Positions 18,307 through 24,074 of a stretch of 64,000 nt of DNA are shown here, piece by piece. A program made the translations under genes and the position numbers. Positions within the stretch are counted from its first letter, which is position 1, and each line of letters opens with the position of its first letter. The DNA is taken from positions 1,844,501 to 1,908,500 of the forward strand of contig NZ_CP089928.1 of the NCBI RefSeq assembly GCF_021290385.1, read 5' to 3'. The notes beneath the pieces were generated by a model that ran no database searches, was not told where the DNA came from, and was given only the letters and a program-made list of their open reading frames with translations. The stretch is from Microbulbifer sp. YPW16. Its GTDB lineage: Bacteria; Pseudomonadota; Gammaproteobacteria; Pseudomonadales; Cellvibrionaceae.

Positions 18307-18410
18307 GGACACCCACAAATTAGCCCTTCACTCCGTCGAGCACCCATCCTCAATCACACAGAAGCAAGGTCCGTAGAAATTTCCTCAAGCTGAATAAATT
18401 ATGGGTTTCC
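18307..18410. mobile_element. Solo 104-bp MITE-like module from the RAYT element right end
   Basis: It begins GGACACCCACAAATT and ends AAATTATGGGTTTCC, so its ends are imperfect inverted repeats. Its interior (TAGCCCTTCACTCCGTCGAG...) matches the last 105 bp of the intact element at 20162-20266. AT-rich runs flank it on both sides. It carries no gene and would need a RAYT supplied in trans if it is mobile. Confidence 0.65.
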
Positions 18411-18445
18411 TTTTTATTCGTTACACTGACTTACGAAGAACCTTT

Positions 18446-18898
18446 TTATTGACCAGCATTTCTTATTTCTCTGCTCTTCCAATAGTCTGTCAAGTTCCAG
18501 AAACTCTCTTTCCTTTTAATTAGCGCCTTCTTCTTATTTCCTTCAATTAACTGACCCTCCAGAAATCCACCTTTAATTCCACCCTCAAGAATTTCACCCT
18601 CAAAAGTTCCACTGTAGCCAAAACGGTCTTCAACAGTAAATCGCAAAATATTTTTCTTTATACTAGCTTTGACAACTATTGGAGGCCTAGCGACACCAGA
18701 TGCTGACTGAAATACAACGTAATAATCTTGACCCGATAACATAATCATTATCTCTACGCCAAGTACATCTTGTGTCTTTTCATGAATGAACATGTTGCTA
18801 TAGACGCCCACAAAAGGATAGCCCCCTTCCGCAGCATTCGACTTATCTACAGAAAGCAATAACGATAGCATTAAAAATGTCAATTTAACTAACTGCAT
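18446..18898 (-). CDS. Exported small protein, candidate periplasmic immunity protein C
   Basis: The 150-residue product starts at 18898 (MQLVKLTFLMLSLLLSVDKS) with GAGGCGGGT as ribosome-binding site. It has a classical Sec signal, with likely cleavage after S-N-A near residue 23. The mature part is about 125 residues of beta-rich sequence with a glycine-rich repeat-like stretch (FEGEILEGGIKGGFLEGQLIEG) and basic C-terminus. I do not recognise the family. An exported immunity protein would fit a toxin acting in the periplasm. It lies between the solo module and the first intact RAYT element. Confidence 0.65.
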   Translation of the reverse strand: MQLVKLTFLMLSLLLSVDKSNAAEGGYPFVGVYSNMFIHEKTQDVLGVEIMIMLSGQDYYVVFQSASGVARPPIVVKASIKKNILRFTVEDRFGYSGTFEGEILEGGIKGGFLEGQLIEGNKKKALIKRKESFWNLTDYWKSREIRNAGQ

Positions 18899-19089
18899 AC
18901 CCGCCTCTAAAAAGAATTATACTTCTCAACTCAATCAATGAGCACCAAGTTCTTAATCATCCCCATTTAAGCTTTCCGTCAGGAAAGGGGACACCCATCA
19001 AATACAGAGAATCCTACGCCCCGCCTGTTGCACTCTTAGCTCGCTCATGCAGAATACTGTTTATTCATCCAGCAACCTGATATCTACCG

Positions 19090-20082
19090 ATGACCAGGCC
19101 GCGTAAGACCCTTATCTGCCCGGAAACTACTCCATACTATCACTGCGTGTCACGCTGTGTGCGACGCGCCTTCCTGTGTGGGCGGGACGAGCGTACCGGG
19201 CAGTGCTTTGAGCACCGTCGACAGTGGATTGAGGACAGACTTCTTTCACTCTCCCGTATATTTGCGCTGGAGATCTGTGCCTATGCTGTGATGAGCAACC
19301 ATTACCATGTGGTGCTGTACGTGAATTCCGCACAGGCGGCTGACTGGGACCTTCGCGAGGTAGTGGAGCGCTGGCATCGGCTATGCAAGGGTTCAAGCCT
19401 TTCTCGGCGTTTCGTCCGTGGGGACGCCCTGGGCTCGGCTGAGCTTGCCCGTCTTATCGAGGTCGCGGAGAGCTGGCGCGCACGACTTACCGACATCAGC
19501 TGGTTTATGCGCTATCTCAACGAGTCCATCGCCCGTGAGGCCAACCGGGAGGACCGGTGTACCGGTCGATTCTGGGAAGGGCGCTTCAAGTCCCAGGCCC
19601 TGCTGGATGAGCGGGCACTGGCAGCCTGTATGGCCTACGTGGACCTGAACCCGATTCGGGCAAGAATGGCCGAGTCACCGGAAGCATCCGATCATACCTC
19701 GGTCCAGCGGCGTATTGCCGCGGTCAGGGATGGCGGCTATCAGCCTGATCAGCTATTCCCCTTCGCGGGCAATCCCCGGCAACCCATGCCTGAGGGGATG
19801 CCCTTCCGCCTGTCCGACTACCTGGAACTGGTGGACTGGAGTGGGCGCTGCCTGCGGGAGGATAAACGCGGGGCTATCAACGGCAAGCTGCCGCCGATCC
19901 TCGAGCGCCTGCAAATTGATCCACGGCACTGGCTTTACCTGAACCGGAATTTTGAGAGCCGCTTCAAGAGCCTGGTGGGTAGTGCCCATGCTGTGCGCCA
20001 AGCCTGCGAGCAGCTGGGCAAACGTTGGGTGCACGGTATACGCGACTGCGAGCGCTACCTTTCCCCACCTTCGGTTACGTAA
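19090..20082 (+). CDS. REP-associated tyrosine transposase (RAYT), copy 1
   Basis: The 330-residue protein belongs to the Y1/HUH transposase family. It shows the metal-binding HUH motif as N-H-Y-H-V-V (His71, His73), the likely nucleophile Tyr142 in WFMRYLN, then the RAYT hallmark segments G-R-F-W-E-G-R-F-K-S and A-Y-V-D-L-N-P-I-R-A. RAYTs act on single-stranded REP palindromes and spread them in the genome. It is intact and differs from copy 2 at only a few residues. It lies on the plus strand, opposite to nearly all other genes. Its start ATG at 19090 has no strong ribosome-binding site. Confidence 0.93.
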   Translation: MTRPRKTLICPETTPYYHCVSRCVRRAFLCGRDERTGQCFEHRRQWIEDRLLSLSRIFALEICAYAVMSNHYHVVLYVNSAQAADWDLREVVERWHRLCKGSSLSRRFVRGDALGSAELARLIEVAESWRARLTDISWFMRYLNESIAREANREDRCTGRFWEGRFKSQALLDERALAACMAYVDLNPIRARMAESPEASDHTSVQRRIAAVRDGGYQPDQLFPFAGNPRQPMPEGMPFRLSDYLELVDWSGRCLREDKRGAINGKLPPILERLQIDPRHWLYLNRNFESRFKSLVGSAHAVRQACEQLGKRWVHGIRDCERYLSPPSVT

Positions 20083-20104
20083 GATCTAGTCATCCTTTCA
20101 AATA

Positions 20105-20161
20105 GCGCCATCAGATGCCTGATGCGAGGAATCATTACGCCTCGATAGAGCGGCCTGGCGC
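20105..20161. repeat. REP-like palindrome after RAYT copy 1
   Basis: Outer arms GCGCCA and TGGCGC enclose an imperfect palindrome containing GATGCCTGATGCGAGG and CCTCG. It sits about 20 bp after the stop codon. The same structure follows RAYT copy 2 (22415-22471) and the RAYT fragment (22801-22857), so it is the likely substrate of this transposase. Confidence 0.6.
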
Positions 20162-20290
20162 GGACACACACAAATTAGCCCTTTACTCCGTCGACCACCC
20201 ATCCTCACTCACACAGAAGCAACCTCCGTAGAGCTTTGCCTCCAAATAGATAATTTATGGGTGTCCTTTTTATTGCCGGAACAATCATTC

Positions 20291-20340
20291 ATTTTATGGG
20301 TGTCCCTTTTATTTTCTCTTTTATGGGTGTCCCTTTTATT
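20291..20340. repeat. Tandem end repeats, two copies
   Basis: Two nearly identical copies of TTTTATGGGTGTCCCTTTTATTTTCTC lie in tandem about 25 bp after the right end of RAYT element 1, making three right-end repeats in a row. They stop just before the 3' end of the next immunity-like gene. They look like serial insertions or replication slippage at one hotspot. Confidence 0.7.
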
Positions 20341-20371
20341 TTCTCCCTTTTATTTTCTATTTTCTTTTTAT

Positions 20372-21082
20372 TTAAAAACTAAAATCTTTCGGCTTCCCAC
20401 CTGACAGATAATGCGCCAAATAATCATCCATTTTCATCCTCGGATCATGCAACTCAGTTATTACATCCATATTTTTGCCATTTACATGAAATACTTTTCC
20501 ATCGCATGCACCCTCATTCACAAATAACGCATCTTCATTCTCTGTCAACATCCAGCAACGAAGCTCGTCTCTTCGGCAACCGATGGACTTGGCAAACTTT
20601 TCAGTTACCTCTCTTGACGCACCACTTCCCTGCTCATATTCATCAAGGTCCAGTCTTGCAGAATAACGAAAGGGAGTATTCCACCATTCCATCGGACAAT
20701 AACTTTCCTCTGTCACACAGAACGAATTAAACCATCGATAAATCTCTTTCCAGCTTTCAGGGAGCATTCGATAATCCTCATCGAACAACTCCCCTTCCTT
20801 TTCTGCAAATTCGGGTTGAAGCAAAAAAAATAGATTCTTTTCATCACGCTGGACAGCAAGATATGAGACCCACTCTCGCATACCTTTTTTAATGACTAAC
20901 TTTGGTGCACTCCAACGAGAATCAATTGTCCAACTAGCCCGATCAAAGACTCGGGCGAACAAGGGAAAAATTTCAGAAAAAGCGCCGCCAACCCCCTCCA
21001 GTATTCCTTTATCTATATAAGACAATGCTTCTTCAGGCACTTCAGCCTGACTAGAACAGACATAAGGATAGGATAATGTCAT
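20372..21082 (-). CDS. Candidate SUKH-like (SMI1/KNR4-type) immunity protein D
   Basis: The 236-residue cytoplasmic protein starts right after the stop codon of a toxin-like fragment (2 bp apart). Two regions fit the SUKH immunity superfamily in general form: L-P-E-S-W-K-E-I-Y-R-W-F-N-S at about residue 110, like the LPxxYKxFLxxxNG helix, and a C-terminal D-A-L-F-V-N-E-G...G-K-V-F-H-V...Y-L-A-H-Y-L strand-helix pattern. SUKH proteins commonly neutralise nuclease toxins, which suits the HNH-like fragment upstream. The assignment is by eye and uncertain. The gene is AT-rich and ends about 30 bp from a tandem cluster of end repeats. Confidence 0.55.
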   Translation of the reverse strand: MTLSYPYVCSSQAEVPEEALSYIDKGILEGVGGAFSEIFPLFARVFDRASWTIDSRWSAPKLVIKKGMREWVSYLAVQRDEKNLFFLLQPEFAEKEGELFDEDYRMLPESWKEIYRWFNSFCVTEESYCPMEWWNTPFRYSARLDLDEYEQGSGASREVTEKFAKSIGCRRDELRCWMLTENEDALFVNEGACDGKVFHVNGKNMDVITELHDPRMKMDDYLAHYLSGGKPKDFSF

Positions 21083-21084
21083 AT

Positions 21085-21291
21085 CTAATTCTTACCCTTG
21101 TTTGATTTATAAAAATCATTGATCTGACGCTGAATTGCTCGTTCGATATCAATTTGGTCGTCACTTAAATTCTTAACATATACAGGATCTAGATCACTCT
21201 TCTTGTATGTCGACCAGTCTAATTTCGAGCCTTTCGATCTATTAAGAGTTTTGGGCAGAGGCTGAAAGTTACCAATTTCCATTCTGTGGTA
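21085..21291 (-). pseudogene. C-terminal remnant of an HNH/endonuclease-like toxin
   Basis: The frame encodes YHRMEIGNFQPLPKTLNRSKGSKLDW... and ends at 21085, about 66-69 residues in all. The pattern H-x-x-E-x-G-N-x-Q-x-L-P-x-x-x-N-R-S-K-G-x-K is typical of the last part of HNH or endonuclease VII-type toxins found at the tips of Rhs and other polymorphic toxins. An ATG at 21282 exists, but coding similarity seems to start a few codons earlier and stops abruptly at the left end of RAYT element 2 (21299). No N-terminal catalytic half or YD core remains. It is followed by a SUKH-like gene 2 bp downstream, as in an intact toxin/immunity pair. Catalytic activity is unlikely. Confidence 0.65.
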
Positions 21292-21399
21292 GGAAACAGG
21301 ACACCCATCAAATACAGAGAATCCTACGCCCCGCCTGTTGCACTCTTAGCTCGCTCATGCAGAATACTGTTTATTCATCCAGCAACCTGATATCTACCG

Positions 21400-22392
21400 A
21401 TGACCAGGCCGCGTAAGACCCTTATCTGCCCGGAAACTACTCCATACTATCACTGCGTGTCACGCTGTGTGCGACGCGCCTTCCTGTGTGGGCGGGACGA
21501 GCGTACCGGGCAGTGCTTTGAGCACCGTCGACAGTGGATTGAGGACAGACTTCTTTCACTCTCCCGTATATTTGCGCTGGAGATCTGTGCCTATGCTGTG
21601 ATGAGCAACCATTACCATGTGGTGCTGTACGTGAATTCCGCACAGGCGGCTGACTGGGACCTTCGCGAGGTAGTGGAGCGCTGGCATCGGCTATGCAAGG
21701 GTTCAAGCCTTTCTCGGCGTTTCGTCCGTGGGGACGCCCTGGGCTCGGCTGAGCTTGCCCGTCTTATCGAGGTCGCGGAGAGCTGGCGCGCACGACTTAC
21801 CGACATCAGCTGGTTTATGCGCTATCTCAACGAGTCCATCGCCCGTGAGGCCAACCGGGAGGACCGGTGTACCGGTCGATTCTGGGAAGGGCGCTTCAAG
21901 TCCCAGGCCTTGCTGGATGAACGCGCCCTGGCAGCCTGCATGGCCTACGTGGACCTGAACCCGATTCGGGCAAGAATGGCCGAGACACCGGAAGAGTCCG
22001 ACCATACCTCGGTCCAGCGGCGTATTGCCACGGTCAGGGATGGCGGCTATCAGCCTGATCAGCTATTCCCTTTCGCGGGCAATCCCCGGCAACCCATGCC
22101 TGAGGGGATGCCCTTCCGCCTGTCGGACTACCTGGAACTGGTGGACTGGAGTGGGCGCTGCCTGCGGGAAGATAAACGCGGGGCCATTGACGGCAAGCTG
22201 CCGCCCATCCTCGAGCGCCTGCAAATTGATCCACGGCACTGGCTTTACCTGAACCGGAACTTTGAAAGCCGCTTCAAGAGCCTGGTGGGTAGTGCCCATG
22301 CTGTGCGCCAAGCCTGCGAGCAGCTGGGCAAACGTTGGGTGCACGGTATTCGCGACTGCGAGCGCTACTTTTCCCCACCTTCGGTCACGTAA
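21400..22392 (+). CDS. REP-associated tyrosine transposase (RAYT), copy 2
   Basis: The 330-residue protein is nearly identical to copy 1, with differences such as ETPEESDH for ESPEASDH, RIATV for RIAAV, GAID for GAIN and YFSPP for YLSPP near the C-terminus. The HUH pair (His71/His73), Tyr142 and the FWEGRFKS and LNPIRA segments are all present, so it should be active. The N-terminal half is identical at the nucleotide level as far as I can see. That suggests recent duplication or gene conversion between the two elements. Confidence 0.93.
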   Translation: MTRPRKTLICPETTPYYHCVSRCVRRAFLCGRDERTGQCFEHRRQWIEDRLLSLSRIFALEICAYAVMSNHYHVVLYVNSAQAADWDLREVVERWHRLCKGSSLSRRFVRGDALGSAELARLIEVAESWRARLTDISWFMRYLNESIAREANREDRCTGRFWEGRFKSQALLDERALAACMAYVDLNPIRARMAETPEESDHTSVQRRIATVRDGGYQPDQLFPFAGNPRQPMPEGMPFRLSDYLELVDWSGRCLREDKRGAIDGKLPPILERLQIDPRHWLYLNRNFESRFKSLVGSAHAVRQACEQLGKRWVHGIRDCERYFSPPSVT

Positions 22393-22414
22393 AACCTAAC
22401 CAGGCTTTCAAATA

Positions 22415-22471
22415 GCGCCATCGTATGCCTGATGTGAGGAATCGGCACGCCTCGATAGAGCGGCCTGGCGC
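22415..22471. repeat. REP-like palindrome after RAYT copy 2
   Basis: It has the same GCGCCA/TGGCGC outer arms, spacing and CCTCG/CGAGG-type interior as the copy at 20105-20161, with a few base changes. Confidence 0.6.
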
Positions 22472-22589
22472 GGACCCCCACAAATTTGCCCTTTACTCCT
22501 TCGAGCACCCATCCTCAATCACACAGAAGCACCATCTGTAGAGCTTTGCTTCCAAATAGATAATTTATGGGTGTCCTTTTTATTCTTCT

Positions 22590-22654
22590 CACACAGAGGC
22601 AAGGTCCGTAGAAGTTTGCCTCAAGATAAATAATTTATGGGTGTCCTTTTTATT
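22590..22654. repeat. Partial copy of the RAYT right-end module
   Basis: The 3' half of the 105-bp terminal module (CACACAGAGGCAAGGTCCGTAG... to TTTATGGGTGTCCTTTTTATT) is repeated directly after element 2. Together with the next RAYT fragment it shows repeated insertions at the same place. Confidence 0.7.
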
Positions 22655-22656
22655 CT

Positions 22657-22778
22657 ATTCAAAGAGCCTGGTGGGTAGTGCCCATGCTGTGCGCCAAGCC
22701 TGCGAGCAGCTGGGCAAACGTTGGGTGCACGGTATACGCGACTGCGAGCGCTACCTTTCCCCACCTTCGGTCACGTAA
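22657..22778 (+). pseudogene. RAYT transposase 3' fragment
   Basis: About 40 codons (FKSLVGSAHAVRQACEQLGK... to the stop TAA at 22776) match the C-terminus of the intact RAYT proteins. No HUH or tyrosine region is present. A REP-like palindrome follows at 22801-22857, as in the intact elements. Confidence 0.88.
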
Positions 22779-22800
22779 AACCTAACCAGGCTTTCAAATA

Positions 22801-22857
22801 GCGCCATCGCATGCCTGATGCGAGAAACCCCGTGCATCAGCAGATGCCTAATGGCGC
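22801..22857. repeat. REP-like palindrome after the RAYT fragment
   Basis: The outer arms GCGCCAT (22801-22807) and ATGGCGC (22851-22857) pair over seven bases, and inner GCATGCCTGATGC / GCATCAGCAGATGC segments also partly pair. This copy is more symmetric than the two after intact RAYT genes. The following 90 bp up to 22937 hold no gene. Confidence 0.6.
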
Positions 22858-22937
22858 GGCCTTCCACAAATTATTTACTTTCGTGAGCAAATACTGCTTG
22901 CCCAGAATTCTGGAGCAAAAGCCATCGCGACTTCTGC

Positions 22938-24074
22938 TCAATCATTCACTTTATGGGTGTCCTTCTTATTAGTACTATTTATGGGTGTCCTTTTTATTTT
23001 TTCCTTTTTATTTTTTATTGCCATATCATCAAGGACAGAAGAGTAGGAAAAATCAAATATTTTTCCTGCCATATTCCCGCTTCCATCGTATCCACCCAAT
23101 TCGATAGTGAATGAACTCTCCCCAAATATCACATTCGGCCTGCCAGACCATTTCGGAAAATAGGCATTGGGTTTAAAACTCATTGACTTTAAAGTTCCTC
23201 CTGATGCAGAAAAGAAAATCAAATCATCTCCTCCTCTACATGAGACCAAGTTTTGGGTTAATTCAACACAATCATCCGGTGAAGTGCCATCCAATCCACT
23301 TGTAGGGACCTCCCTTATCCCTTGCCCCGCACTTACAATATATGCCTTTTCAACTTGCGATTTGAGCCCAAAATTATCTATCTTTATGAAATAAAGTTGT
23401 CGTTTTAACTTGAAAGCAGTTAAGTATCCAGAACGCAAATTCAACGTTGAAATTTCTTTATATTCCGGCCCGCCAGCTTCGGATAATAACAGTCTTAAAG
23501 ATCCGCTTTTATCAAGATATGTTACTAGCTTAGTATCTTCACTATAATAAAAAATGGCACCGCGCCCCGACCAGAATTCATTACCACCAATGGCTTCCCA
23601 ACCACTGCTTGTCGACCTATATAGCTCACCACTTCGTCTATTCACATAGATATCACTGGTTTGCGACTCTCTGAAAGACACAACATCAGAAAAGCTCTCT
23701 GCCAGCCTTACCCAGTTTCCATCCTTAAGAGAATGTAATCCATAATCTCTAGAGAAAACCATCGGATTACCTTTACATACAATTAACTCCGGCCCACCGC
23801 CAACTTCGCGATTATCTTCTGGATAAATATTTTCCAAATGCCAATTCTCGACTCCTTCTGATACAGCCATATACCCCGCAGTGAAGAACACGTGGTATTT
23901 ATCGTTTATTCTGCAAGCTCCATATGAAACAAGCTTATTATAAGGTAGTGAAACACTATAATTAATAACCTTACTTGGTTCTACAGCCCCCCACGAGGGG
24001 GCTGTCAAGCAAAGACACGATAAAGCTAGAAATTTTAAGCTCTGCTTAATTACCGGATCCATATCTATCATCAT
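22938..24074 (-). CDS. Exported protein, candidate periplasmic immunity protein of giant YD protein 2
   Basis: The 378-residue frame overlaps the 3' end of the giant YD gene by 29 bp, which indicates translational coupling. Residues 1-30 form a Sec signal (hydrophobic core LKFLALSCLCL, likely cleavage after S-W-G-A). The mature part is a series of short beta-strand repeats of a propeller kind. The upstream protein ends in a lytic transglycosylase-like domain that would act on peptidoglycan, so an exported partner is in the right compartment to protect the producer. The last about 25 residues (including KRTPI and KKDTHKV) are translated from two copies of the end repeat, so the natural C-terminus was probably replaced by repeat insertion. 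The immunity role is inference from overlap and location. Confidence 0.75.
   Translation of the reverse strand: MMIDMDPVIKQSLKFLALSCLCLTAPSWGAVEPSKVINYSVSLPYNKLVSYGACRINDKYHVFFTAGYMAVSEGVENWHLENIYPEDNREVGGGPELIVCKGNPMVFSRDYGLHSLKDGNWVRLAESFSDVVSFRESQTSDIYVNRRSGELYRSTSSGWEAIGGNEFWSGRGAIFYYSEDTKLVTYLDKSGSLRLLLSEAGGPEYKEISTLNLRSGYLTAFKLKRQLYFIKIDNFGLKSQVEKAYIVSAGQGIREVPTSGLDGTSPDDCVELTQNLVSCRGGDDLIFFSASGGTLKSMSFKPNAYFPKWSGRPNVIFGESSFTIELGGYDGSGNMAGKIFDFSYSSVLDDMAIKNKKEKIKRTPINSTNKKDTHKVND
22950..22998. repeat. Tandem end repeats inside the 3' end of the exported protein gene
   Basis: Two copies of TTTATGGGTGTCCTT(C/T)TTATT at 22950-22970 and 22978-22998 overlap the last codons of the 378-residue gene. 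They mark the right border of the repeat-punctuated array. Confidence 0.75.

Larger units (their letters stand above)
18989..20266 (+). mobile_element. RAYT element 1, 1278 bp
   Basis: The ends are a perfect 10-bp inverted pair, GGACACCCAT at 18989 and ATGGGTGTCC ending at 20266, each extended by AT-rich sequence. The element carries one RAYT gene, a 57-bp REP-like palindrome after the gene, and the 105-bp terminal module also found alone at 18307. Element 2 at 21299 has exactly the same length between ends. IS200/IS605-type and RAYT systems usually have subterminal hairpins rather than terminal inverted repeats, so how these ends move is open. Confidence 0.8.
21299..22576 (+). mobile_element. 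RAYT element 2, 1278 bp
   Basis: It has the same length and same inverted ends (GGACACCCAT / ATGGGTGTCC) as element 1. The first about 610 bp after the left end look identical to element 1, and scattered substitutions appear in the 3' half. Its left end lies directly against the broken 5' end of the HNH-like toxin fragment, so this insertion or a recombination at it removed the rest of that toxin gene. Confidence 0.8.

Noticed and set aside
16153-23000. CRISPR-like reading of the many TTTATGGGTGTCC copies
   Set aside because: Copies are irregularly spaced, occur in both orientations, are separated by genes and mark the ends of RAYT elements; there is no array of equal spacers and no cas gene.
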